Shown piece by piece: positions 26,369-34,845 of a stretch of DNA of 64,000 bases; the stretch's first letter is position 1, and each line of letters starts with the position of its first letter. The stretch covers positions 39,149 to 103,148 of the forward strand of contig NZ_FMVM01000022.1 of assembly GCF_900102085.1 (NCBI RefSeq). The letters run 5' to 3'. The notes beneath the pieces are model-generated. The model made no database searches. It saw only the letters and a list, made by a program, of their open reading frames with translations, and was not told the DNA's origin. The DNA comes from Paenibacillus polysaccharolyticus. GTDB lineage: Bacteria > Bacillota > Bacilli > Paenibacillales > Paenibacillaceae. The position numbers and the translations under genes are program-made.

Positions 26369-28123
26369 ATGTCATACCGGACAAATCTGTTTTCCAAGAT
26401 GGTCATTTTAATTCTGATCATGCTTATTCCCGTTGTGCTCCTGTACTGGTATTCCAATCATAAAACAACAGCCGTACTAAGGACTGAGCTTAATCGTTCG
26501 AACAGCAATCAGCTTGAATTTTTCCAGAATCAGGTCAATACCCATATTGAATTGCTATCGTCTTGGCCGAACCTGCTCATTCATGACCCCGATATTGCGA
26601 GCTTTCGGCGCATATTTGCGGAGAGCCGTTATTTTGATCTGGATGCCATCAATCTCGTCAAGCGAATCCAGAACAAGCTGAGTATCCAGGAAAGCTCTTC
26701 TAACTGGGAGACCAAATTATACCTGTACTCTCCATCGCTTGGCAGGGTGATCTCGGAACGGGATGCCCGTACTTATGACAAGCAGGCTTTAAAAGAAAGC
26801 CTCATCTCTGGCTGGGATGTGCACAAAATCGAGGATGGGCAGAATGATCGGTTCAAATTCAGCTGGATTACGGTGTCACCTTATGGCATCGAGAATCCTG
26901 CGGAGAATGCAGAAACGATTATCAAGCTGGAGTTCGACAGCGATAATATCCGCGACATGCTCGATAAATTCAAAGGCGACGGCAGGCATGACCCGTTCTA
27001 TTTTCGCGAAGGGACAGGGGTGATCTATAACCGGACATCGGACCGTACGTTAACTAATCAATTAATCAAAGAATTATCTAGCCATACACTGCAAGACGTA
27101 GAAAATCGCACGATCGTCATTGGAAATGAGCCATACATGGTCAATTCTGTGAAATCGAGTACAACCGGCTGGTATTTGGTCGATTACATGCCGCTTTCAG
27201 ATATTTTGAAACCGATTCACCAGTCGAATCAGCTGTTTTATTCTGCTATGATCTGCCTGTTACTGATGAGTTGTATTGCGGCGTACTTGTTATATGTGCA
27301 AGTTCAAGTACCAGTAAAGCAACTGATTCGCGGTTTCCAGCGATTGAAGCAAGAAGATTATTCGGTTCGTATTGAGCCCAAAGGCCGTAATGAGTTCAGT
27401 TTTTTGTCTGAACGTTTTAATTCCATGGTGGAAAAGATTCAGCAGTTGTTTGAGCATGTATACCTTGAGCAAATCCATGTCCGGGAAGCACGTTTAAAGC
27501 AATTGCAGTCACAGATTAACCCGCATTTCTTCTATAATTGCTTTTCGTTCATTACGAGTATGGCGAAGCTGAAGCGAGTCGATGCCGTTGTGGCTATGTC
27601 GCATAATCTGTCGAGGTATTACAGGTACACCACAAGACAGGAGCGGGATGTTGTTCCGTTATCTGAAGAGATTGAATTTGTGACCAACTATCTTGAAATT
27701 CAACGTATGCGTATGGAACGTATCCACTACACGCTGGACCTGCCAGAAGATATGTTGCGGATTGAAGTGCCTCCGCTAATCGTACAACCTCTGGTTGAAA
27801 ATGCGGTCATCCATGGTATCGAAGCGGATGCAGAAGCCGGAGAGATCCGGGTGTCCGGTGAGCAACGAGACGGTACACTTTTTTTGATTGTCGAAGATGA
27901 TGGTCAAGGAATGACGCAAGAAGAGCGAGAAGCGATGCTGATCAAACTTGCAGGTACGATGGATCAGGAGATGGGCTGCGGATTGTGGAACGTGAATCAG
28001 AGGTTACAACTCAGGTATGGAGGGAAGGGTGGCATTGAGCTGGCGGAATCAGAGCTCGGGGGAATTCGTGTGACCTTGTCATGGCCAGTGGAACAACAAC
28101 CTCTGCTGAAAGACAAAGAGTGA
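26369..28123 (+). CDS. Sensor histidine kinase, YesM family (galactan module)
   Basis: Third YesM-type kinase, 584 residues from the ATG at 26369 (MSYRTNLFSKM). It has an N-terminal membrane segment (about residues 11-27), an extracytoplasmic sensor domain, a second membrane segment (about 287-308) and HAMP. The phosphoacceptor is H386 in INPHFFYNCF, and the ATP-binding domain has N478 in LVENAVIHGI, DDGQGM and GCGLWNVNQRL. An in-frame start 23 codons earlier would read into the structured repeat and is unlikely. The Shine-Dalgarno (GCGAGATG) is weak. It sits at the head of the galactan-utilisation module. Confidence 0.93.
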   Translation: MSYRTNLFSKMVILILIMLIPVVLLYWYSNHKTTAVLRTELNRSNSNQLEFFQNQVNTHIELLSSWPNLLIHDPDIASFRRIFAESRYFDLDAINLVKRIQNKLSIQESSSNWETKLYLYSPSLGRVISERDARTYDKQALKESLISGWDVHKIEDGQNDRFKFSWITVSPYGIENPAENAETIIKLEFDSDNIRDMLDKFKGDGRHDPFYFREGTGVIYNRTSDRTLTNQLIKELSSHTLQDVENRTIVIGNEPYMVNSVKSSTTGWYLVDYMPLSDILKPIHQSNQLFYSAMICLLLMSCIAAYLLYVQVQVPVKQLIRGFQRLKQEDYSVRIEPKGRNEFSFLSERFNSMVEKIQQLFEHVYLEQIHVREARLKQLQSQINPHFFYNCFSFITSMAKLKRVDAVVAMSHNLSRYYRYTTRQERDVVPLSEEIEFVTNYLEIQRMRMERIHYTLDLPEDMLRIEVPPLIVQPLVENAVIHGIEADAEAGEIRVSGEQRDGTLFLIVEDDGQGMTQEEREAMLIKLAGTMDQEMGCGLWNVNQRLQLRYGGKGGIELAESELGGIRVTLSWPVEQQPLLKDKE

Positions 28124-28149
28124 ATATAAGGGACTAGGGAGTGACCACA

Positions 28150-29778
28150 TTGATTGATATATTGCTTGTGGATGATGAAACATATGTAACAGAAAGTTTG
28201 GAGTTAACGATTCCTTGGGGGGAACTTGGAGTCACAACGGTGTTGCGTGCAGCATCGGGCAAGGAAGCGCTGGAGATTATGGAAGAAAATGCAGTGGACA
28301 TCGTCGTGACTGATATTCGCATGCCAGGTATGACAGGCCTTGATCTGATTGCGGAAGTAAACCGGCGCTGGCCTCATGTGCGCTGTATCCTGCTGACAGG
28401 TCACAGTGATTTTGATTATGCTAAAAAGGCAATTCAATTGCAGGCGGCTGACTATATTTTAAAACCTGTTAATGATGATGAGTTTATGAATTCGGTATCA
28501 GCGGCGATTACCTCTCTGCGGGATGAGTGGGATGAGTTCGACAAATATCATCGTCTCCTGTACAGTCGTAAATCCGATTACAAGATTCTGAGAGAGAATC
28601 TTATGCATGATTTGCTGCTTGGCCGAGAGGTTTCGTCGAAAGCGCTGCGCGAGCAATTAGAGCAATATGAGCTTCATATAGAGCCGGAACACCCTGCTGC
28701 GATGATGCTGATTCGTCTTGCTGGACGTTTTGCATCCATGGATCAGCAGTCCATTGATTTGATGGATTTTGCTGTTGGAAATATCGCCGAGGAAGTGCTC
28801 GGGGAGACCTATCATGTCTGGTTCAGCCGCGGGCCACATGATTGCTTGGTGATGTTCCTGCAGAACAGGGAACAGGCGGAAGAATCCCTGTTGGTTAACA
28901 GTCCATTACGTAATGTCGCCGAGACCTTCCGGGAGCATGTGGTGCGTTATCTTCAAGGAGATTTATCCATCGTTGTGACCCCTCCGTTTCCTTTTAAAGA
29001 ACTCACCAACGTTTATCGAAAAAGCCTGGGTTCTCTTGTTCTTTCTGGACCGGAAGAACACAAGATCATCTATATGGATATGGAAAATACCATCAACAAG
29101 CGCCCCGAAAATGATGCGGCTCAGGCTCTTGAAGAGTTGTACAAGCCACCGGTACTGCCGCAGCTACTGGAGACCAAACAATGGGAGACAGCAGCCGCCA
29201 AGTTAAATGCCGTTTTTGATGCGGCGGATCAGGTTTGCTTGTCCAGAGAGTATGTGTATGAGATGTACTTGTCGGTTACCAATGCTTTTATGTACATCGC
29301 CCACAAACAGGGTCACTTGGTGCATGAGATCGACCATGCGGGGTTTGACTTGTTGCTGGCTCATCAATTGATCCAATCTCCGGAGAAGCTAAGGCGCTGG
29401 GCCATGGATATGCTGGCGAAGCTGCAGGAAGAATTGTCCGATCAGGAGGGAGCACAGAGTCGTAGACATGTCATTAAACAGGTGCAGGAACTGGTGACCA
29501 GAGACACCGGGCAAGACCTCTCCGTGAAGATGATTGCGGATAAAGTCTATTTACATCCGGTATACCTTTCGAAAATATATAAAGCAGAGACAGGCGAGGG
29601 CCTGGGAGATTATATGATTCGCATGCGTATGGAACGGGCACTGTATTTGCTTAAAAATACGAATAAAAAAATATATGAGATAACGAGTGAACTCGGATAT
29701 CAAAATCCGCAATATTTCAGCAAAATGTTCAAAAAACATTATGGGTTAACACCGAATGAATTCCGGGATCAGACATAA
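28150..29778 (+). CDS. Response regulator, YesN type (galactan module)
   Basis: Cytoplasmic regulator of 542 residues. The receiver has D8-D9, phosphoacceptor D55 in VVTDIRMPGM and the lysine in DYILKPVND. A long middle domain is followed by a C-terminal AraC double helix-turn-helix (VKMIADKVYLHPVYLSKIY and YEITSELGYQNPQYFSKMF). TTG 28150 is favoured because AGGGAG lies eight bases before it; a GTG three codons upstream would overlap that site. It probably activates the binding protein, permease, galactanase and galactosidase genes that follow. Confidence 0.93.
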   Translation: MIDILLVDDETYVTESLELTIPWGELGVTTVLRAASGKEALEIMEENAVDIVVTDIRMPGMTGLDLIAEVNRRWPHVRCILLTGHSDFDYAKKAIQLQAADYILKPVNDDEFMNSVSAAITSLRDEWDEFDKYHRLLYSRKSDYKILRENLMHDLLLGREVSSKALREQLEQYELHIEPEHPAAMMLIRLAGRFASMDQQSIDLMDFAVGNIAEEVLGETYHVWFSRGPHDCLVMFLQNREQAEESLLVNSPLRNVAETFREHVVRYLQGDLSIVVTPPFPFKELTNVYRKSLGSLVLSGPEEHKIIYMDMENTINKRPENDAAQALEELYKPPVLPQLLETKQWETAAAKLNAVFDAADQVCLSREYVYEMYLSVTNAFMYIAHKQGHLVHEIDHAGFDLLLAHQLIQSPEKLRRWAMDMLAKLQEELSDQEGAQSRRHVIKQVQELVTRDTGQDLSVKMIADKVYLHPVYLSKIYKAETGEGLGDYMIRMRMERALYLLKNTNKKIYEITSELGYQNPQYFSKMFKKHYGLTPNEFRDQT

Positions 29779-29902
29779 ATACAACATCATTCGAGCATAT
29801 AGGTTGGCAAAGGTGCAGAAATCTTGATTTCGTATCATAGGCTGATGTACCTGACCCGTCCTATAATGAAAGGGTAACCAAAACGATTTAAGGGGGAACA
29901 AC

Positions 29903-31594
29903 ATGAGAGCGCAATCAACGAAAAAGAGATTCTTGTCGCTTCTCGCTACAACGCTGTGTCTGACTGTCGTGCTTGCAGGATGTTCAGGTGGCAATGAAAG
30001 CAAAGAGAGTGCAACACCAAGCTCCACAGGAGCTCAAAATGAATACAAGGAAAAGTATGACCCGGCAGTAACGATCACGACGGCATGGGGGATTGACCCG
30101 GAACTGAAATTTAAAAACGGCGAATCCATGGAAAATAACGTGGCTACCAAATGGGCGAAGGACAAATTTGGTATTGATATCAAATCCCTGTGGTCTGTGA
30201 CGGATACGAACAGTGCATTCGCAACAAAATTGCGTTTGGCAATGTCTTCCGGTCAGGAAATGCCTGATATCGTTACGATTGGACAACCGGACAATCTGGT
30301 TGCTCAAGATTTGATTGACTCGGGTATGTATCAGGAAGTTGGACCGTTGTTCGATAAATATGCTTCAGACACATGGAAAAAAGCAATGGAACAAGATCCG
30401 AACGTATGGAATCAATACAGCCGCGATGGCAAAAGAATGGGTATTCCAGTCCTGGATTACGCGTACAACAATGATTACCTGCTCTGGATTCGCCAAGACT
30501 GGCTTGATAAGTTGAATCTGAAAGCACCAACAACCATTGACGAGCTGGAAGTGGTTATGGATGCATTCAAAAACAAAAATCCGGATGGTCTTGCACCAGA
30601 TAAAGTAACACCTCTGAGCATTGGTTTCAAAACATCCATGAACACATGGATGGGTGACCCTTCTTGGGTATTCGGCGCTTACGGAACATTGCCTTCTCAA
30701 TGGAATGTAGGTGCAGATGGCAAGCTGGAGTATGGCTCCATTAATTCAGGTATGAAACAAGGTCTGACCAAGCTGAATGAATGGCTGACAAAAGGTTATA
30801 TTCCTCAGGAAGCAGCGCTGTGGGATGAGAACAAAACGGCTGAGCCGGCAGTGGCAGGTACAGCAGGAATTATCCCTGGCCCTTACTGGATGAGTGGATG
30901 GCCGTTGATCGATACCGTGAAAAACGTACCAAGTGCTGTGTGGAAGCCAATTGCTATCCCTGCTGGACCAGATGGTAAAGCGATGCGTCACGGAACACAG
31001 TTTGTTAACGGTGTGACATTGATCAAAAAAGATATGGCACATCCAGAAGCATTCTTCACATATCAGAACTACCTGTTTGACAACTATGCTGATCCGGCTC
31101 CAGGAAGCCCGTATGATAACGGTTTATTCGATGGATATGACTATCAATTGGATGCGAGCGGTAAACAGAAAAAACCGGATGAAATCGATGGTGGATATGT
31201 CAATGTCGTACGTTACCTGCTTGTTCGTGACGGCGCACGTATCCCAGATGCTCAGATGAAAGCACTGATGAATCTTGCAGACGGGAAAGAGCCGCAAACG
31301 AAGCTGGAAAAAGACGTAGCAGTGAACTATGGACCTGAGACGCCTGCAGCGGCAAAAGTGTTACTTGAACAGAAAGATATTTCTTTCAAAAACATGTTCA
31401 CAGGACCTACGACGAAAACAATGAAGTCCAAACTGGATTATCTCAACAAAATTGAGAACCAGACCTTTAATGAGATTATCTATGGCAAGAGTCCGGTCGA
31501 TGCGTTTGATACCTTTGTTCAAACATGGAAATCCGGTGGCGGCGATCAGATCACTCAAGAAGTGAACGAGTGGTATGACGGTGTGAAAAAATAA
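29903..31594 (+). CDS. ABC transporter substrate-binding lipoprotein, LplA type (galactan module)
   Basis: Extracellular lipoprotein of 563 residues, the large complex-glycan binding class. The signal peptide ends in VVLAGCSGG with lipidated C27, followed by a Ser/Thr/Glu linker. The mature domain opens with YDPAVTITTAWGIDPE. Its genes are followed by two permeases, a GH53 galactanase and a GH42 galactosidase, so galacto-oligosaccharides from beta-1,4-galactan are the likely ligand. A TATAAT at 29862-29867 may be its -10 box. A strong terminator right after the gene should make it the most expressed subunit. Confidence 0.92.
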   Translation: MRAQSTKKRFLSLLATTLCLTVVLAGCSGGNESKESATPSSTGAQNEYKEKYDPAVTITTAWGIDPELKFKNGESMENNVATKWAKDKFGIDIKSLWSVTDTNSAFATKLRLAMSSGQEMPDIVTIGQPDNLVAQDLIDSGMYQEVGPLFDKYASDTWKKAMEQDPNVWNQYSRDGKRMGIPVLDYAYNNDYLLWIRQDWLDKLNLKAPTTIDELEVVMDAFKNKNPDGLAPDKVTPLSIGFKTSMNTWMGDPSWVFGAYGTLPSQWNVGADGKLEYGSINSGMKQGLTKLNEWLTKGYIPQEAALWDENKTAEPAVAGTAGIIPGPYWMSGWPLIDTVKNVPSAVWKPIAIPAGPDGKAMRHGTQFVNGVTLIKKDMAHPEAFFTYQNYLFDNYADPAPGSPYDNGLFDGYDYQLDASGKQKKPDEIDGGYVNVVRYLLVRDGARIPDAQMKALMNLADGKEPQTKLEKDVAVNYGPETPAAAKVLLEQKDISFKNMFTGPTTKTMKSKLDYLNKIENQTFNEIIYGKSPVDAFDTFVQTWKSGGGDQITQEVNEWYDGVKK

Positions 31595-31629
31595 TCAGCT
31601 ATACGATATGAAATGTAAAGCCAAACGCG

Positions 31630-31662
31630 ACGCACAGACGATAGGAGTCTGTGCGTTTTTTC
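31630..31662 (+). terminator. Terminator between binding protein and permeases (galactan module)
   Basis: ACGCACAGAC and GTCTGTGCGT form a perfect 10-bp stem around GATAGGA and are followed by TTTTT. The layout mirrors the hairpin at 1331-1357 in the first sugar module. Confidence 0.88.
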
Positions 31663-31810
31663 GTTTTTTTAACGTTACAGAATGTGTCAAAAACCCTGTG
31701 AAAACGTGGCCGAAATGCGTCATGGCGCCCTCTTTCCAGTACGTGTCCAAAGTAGTTGCTTTTGTGCCATTTATATTGCTTTTATGCGCTGTTTTGGGGT
31801 GCTGGTAGGT

Positions 31811-31819
31811 TGATATAAT
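31811..31819 (+). promoter_or_regulatory. Extended -10 promoter for the galactan permease operon
   Basis: TGA plus a perfect TATAAT lies 57 bases before the first permease ATG and after the terminator, so the permease-enzyme genes can be transcribed separately from the binding protein. No clear -35 box. Confidence 0.5.
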
Positions 31820-31876
31820 TTGCCTATAGAGCCACTCAGGAGTACTTGAGTAGGAAGAATTACAGGGGGAGCAATC

Positions 31877-32767
31877 ATGAGAACTTTAAAACGAACTTGG
31901 CCATTCCACGTAATGCTGCTGCCAGCCATCATCTTTCTGATTATTTTCAGTTATGTGCCTATGGGCGGAATCGTTATGGCATTCCAAGACTACAAACCAT
32001 GGATGGGTATCAGCGGCTCGGATTGGGTCGGGCTTGATAACTTTAGATATTTATTTGAACGTGATGATAGTTTGCAGGTTATCTGGAATACCCTCATCAT
32101 CGCGGTACTCAAACTGATTTTTAATTTGTTCGTCCCGTTTGTGTTTGCCATTCTGCTCAATGAAGTTCGCAAGATGGCCATTCAGCGTACGATCCAGACG
32201 CTCGTATATCTGCCTCACTTCTTGTCCTGGGTTATCCTGGGCGGAATTCTGCTTGATCTGTTGTCGACGGGAGGACTTGTGAACCGGGTGCTCGGCACAT
32301 TTGGCCTCGGACCCTACTTCTTCCTTGGAGATAACAGTTTGTTCCGACCAACGATCATTTTGACGGATGTGTGGAAGGAATTCGGGTATAACATGATTGT
32401 TTTCCTGGCAGCCCTCGCGGGTATTAACCCGGCGCTGTATGAAGCGGCAGAGATCGACGGAGCAAACCGCTGGAAGCAAACACTTCACATTACGATTCCG
32501 TCACTTGTACCGATGTTGATGGTCGTTGGAACGTTGGCTTTGGGTAACGTACTCAACGCTGGATTCGATCAGATTTTCAACTTGTACAATCCGCTCGTAT
32601 ATCAATCAGGAGACATCATCGATACATTCGTATATCGCTCGGCGCTGGAAAATGGAGAGATGGGCTTCGCAACTGCGATCGGATTGTTCAAATCCGTGAT
32701 CAGTATGGTTCTGATCCTCGTATCCTACAGCCTGGCTAAGAAATACGCCGGATACCGCATATTCTAA
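31877..32767 (+). CDS. ABC transporter permease, LplB type (galactan module)
   Basis: Membrane subunit of the galacto-oligosaccharide importer, 296 residues with about six membrane segments and a short cytoplasmic start (MRTLKRTWPF). The EAA loop is YEAAEIDGANRWKQTLHI followed by IPSLVP. The start follows AGGGGGAGCAATC. The next permease starts 29 bases downstream. No ATPase subunit is encoded in the operon. Confidence 0.93.
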   Translation: MRTLKRTWPFHVMLLPAIIFLIIFSYVPMGGIVMAFQDYKPWMGISGSDWVGLDNFRYLFERDDSLQVIWNTLIIAVLKLIFNLFVPFVFAILLNEVRKMAIQRTIQTLVYLPHFLSWVILGGILLDLLSTGGLVNRVLGTFGLGPYFFLGDNSLFRPTIILTDVWKEFGYNMIVFLAALAGINPALYEAAEIDGANRWKQTLHITIPSLVPMLMVVGTLALGNVLNAGFDQIFNLYNPLVYQSGDIIDTFVYRSALENGEMGFATAIGLFKSVISMVLILVSYSLAKKYAGYRIF

Positions 32768-32796
32768 TCGAATGAACAGAGAAGGAAGGGACTACG

Positions 32797-33675
32797 ATGT
32801 ATCATAAATCACCATCATATCGCATTTTCAATGTCATCAATATCAGTTTTCTTATTCTGATTGCTATCATGTGTATTGTGCCAATGATTCACGTACTGGC
32901 TGTATCGTTCAGTAACAAGGCTGCGGCAGATGCAAATCTGGTCAGTCTCTGGCCGGTAGGGTTTTCCCTCGAAGCCTATAAAAAAACAATGAATAATCCG
33001 ATTTTCCTGAACTCACTCTGGATTTCACTGCTTCGTACCGTCATTGGTACAGGTATTACACTCCTGATTACTTTCCTGGCGGCATATCCGCTATCCAAGG
33101 AAAATAGTGAGTTCAAAGGCAGAACGGTATACTCCTGGATTTTCGTCTTCAGCATGATTTTCAACGGCGGTTTGGTACCGTTCTACATGGTTATTCAAAA
33201 GATTGGTCTAATGGATTCCTTCTGGGTGCTGGTGCTTCCGGGTGCAGTTAATACGTTCCTGGTCATCCTGATGCTTAACTTCTTCCGCGGCATTCCAAAA
33301 GAGCTGGAAGAGGCGGCACTGATTGACGGAGCGAACCATTTCAGAACCTTGTTCAGCATCTTCCTGCCGATCTCCATGCCTTCCATTGCAACGATTGCAC
33401 TGTTCAGCATGGTGTTTCACTGGAATTCGTGGTTTGACGGTCTCTTGTACATGAACAATGCGAAAGATTATCCTTTGGCAACCTTCATGCAGACGGTCAT
33501 TATCAAACGTGACATGAGCACGATGGCGATGAATCCGCAGGAAATGGCAACGATCTCGCAAACGACGGTGCGTGCAGCCCAAATCTTTATCGGAAGTGCG
33601 CCGATTCTCATTGTGTATCCATTCCTGCAACGTTTCTTTGTAAAAGGTATGACACTGGGCTCAGTAAAAGGCTGA
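32797..33675 (+). CDS. ABC transporter permease, LplC/YtcP type (galactan module)
   Basis: Second membrane subunit, 292 residues, about six membrane segments. The EAA loop EEAALIDGANHFRTLFSI is followed by LPISMP. The end QRFFVKGMTLGSVKG is the usual LplC-branch tail. The Shine-Dalgarno is GAAGGAAGGG. It is followed after 32 bases by the galactanase gene, linking uptake and hydrolysis in one transcript. Confidence 0.93.
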   Translation: MYHKSPSYRIFNVINISFLILIAIMCIVPMIHVLAVSFSNKAAADANLVSLWPVGFSLEAYKKTMNNPIFLNSLWISLLRTVIGTGITLLITFLAAYPLSKENSEFKGRTVYSWIFVFSMIFNGGLVPFYMVIQKIGLMDSFWVLVLPGAVNTFLVILMLNFFRGIPKELEEAALIDGANHFRTLFSIFLPISMPSIATIALFSMVFHWNSWFDGLLYMNNAKDYPLATFMQTVIIKRDMSTMAMNPQEMATISQTTVRAAQIFIGSAPILIVYPFLQRFFVKGMTLGSVKG

Positions 33676-33707
33676 GCCTCAATCCCTAATCACTGGAGGC
33701 TGATATT

Positions 33708-34793
33708 TTGAATTCATCAACCAATCAACCATTTGTTCTCGGCATGGATGTGTCATTTATGGACGAGATCGAACAGCATGGGGGAACATATCGTGATGTG
33801 GATGGCAAAGAAGAAGATCTGCTGACCATTCTCAAATTAAATGATACTAACGCGATCCGGCTTCGCATCTGGAATGATCCCGTCGGCGGATACTGTAATC
33901 TGGAGCGCACGGTAGAAGTAGCCAAACGAATCAAGGCACTGGGATTACAGTTTCTGCTCGATTTCCATTACTCTGATCGCTGGGCTGATCCCGCGAATCA
34001 GTGGAAACCGAAAGCATGGGAGAACTTGTCCTATGAACAGCTTAAACTGGCTGTATGTACATATACGGCGGATGTGCTTCGCACATTGAAAGAACACGAT
34101 GCCTTGCCGGATATGGTTCAGGTTGGTAATGAAATTACGCCTGGCATGTTATGGGATGATGGACGTGTCGGTGGTGAAGAGCATGATACAGACGAACAGT
34201 GGCAACGTTTTGCAGGGCTTGTGAAGTATGGTATTGCAGCGGTTAAATCCGTTGATCCCTCCATTCAAATCATGATTCATATTGACCGCGGCGGCGACAA
34301 TGCCGAAAGCCGTAAGTTCTACGATCGTTTCGAGGCGTTAGGTGTAGAGTTTGATGTCATCGGTCTGTCTTATTATCCTTGGTGGCATGGGACACTGGAC
34401 GCGTTGCGTGATAACTTGAATGATCTGGCCAAACGCTACGGCAAACCGATCAACGTGGTTGAAACGGCATACCCGTGGACGTTGGAACAGCCAGAAGGCA
34501 TAGAGTGGATTATGAATCAGGAAGACATGCTGCTACCCGGATATCCTGCAACGGTAGAAGGGCAAACCCGATATTTGAAGGATATGCTACAGATTATTCG
34601 TGAAGTCCCAGGGGGCCTGGGCCATGGATTCTATTATTGGGAACCTGCCTGGATTCCTAGCAAAGAAGAGTGGTCTGTAGGACACCCGAACAACTGGGGT
34701 AATCTGACGATGTTTGATTTTAAAGGGCGCAAGCTTGAATCATTTAAAGCATTAACTGCGGCGCAAGAATTGAATGTTACAACTTTTGTTTAA
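33708..34793 (+). CDS. ganB: Arabinogalactan endo-beta-1,4-galactanase, GH53
   Basis: Endo-acting hydrolase of beta-1,4-galactan chains (EC 3.2.1.89), 361 residues making a single GH53 barrel. Hallmarks are FVLGMDVSFMDE near the N-terminus, AIRLRIWNDPVGG, LLDFHYSDRWADP, the acid/base E142 in VQVGNEITPG and the nucleophile E252 in NVVETAYPW. Unlike secreted family members it has no signal peptide, so it should act in the cytoplasm on imported oligosaccharides. The TTG start follows ACTGGAGGCTG. The ganB name is by analogy with the B. subtilis galactan locus. Confidence 0.93.
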   Translation: MNSSTNQPFVLGMDVSFMDEIEQHGGTYRDVDGKEEDLLTILKLNDTNAIRLRIWNDPVGGYCNLERTVEVAKRIKALGLQFLLDFHYSDRWADPANQWKPKAWENLSYEQLKLAVCTYTADVLRTLKEHDALPDMVQVGNEITPGMLWDDGRVGGEEHDTDEQWQRFAGLVKYGIAAVKSVDPSIQIMIHIDRGGDNAESRKFYDRFEALGVEFDVIGLSYYPWWHGTLDALRDNLNDLAKRYGKPINVVETAYPWTLEQPEGIEWIMNQEDMLLPGYPATVEGQTRYLKDMLQIIREVPGGLGHGFYYWEPAWIPSKEEWSVGHPNNWGNLTMFDFKGRKLESFKALTAAQELNVTTFV

Positions 34794-34845
34794 AAGATAT
34801 GCATAGGTAAATTATCGTAATTCAACAGCAAGGGAGTTTTCATAA

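Noticed and set aside
31697..31712. cre-like TGAAAACGTGGCC upstream of the galactan permeases
   Set aside because: The right half fails the consensus at several positions.
31608..31808. A 66-codon frame after the galactan binding protein
   Set aside because: It runs straight through a strong terminator hairpin and has no ribosome-binding site.
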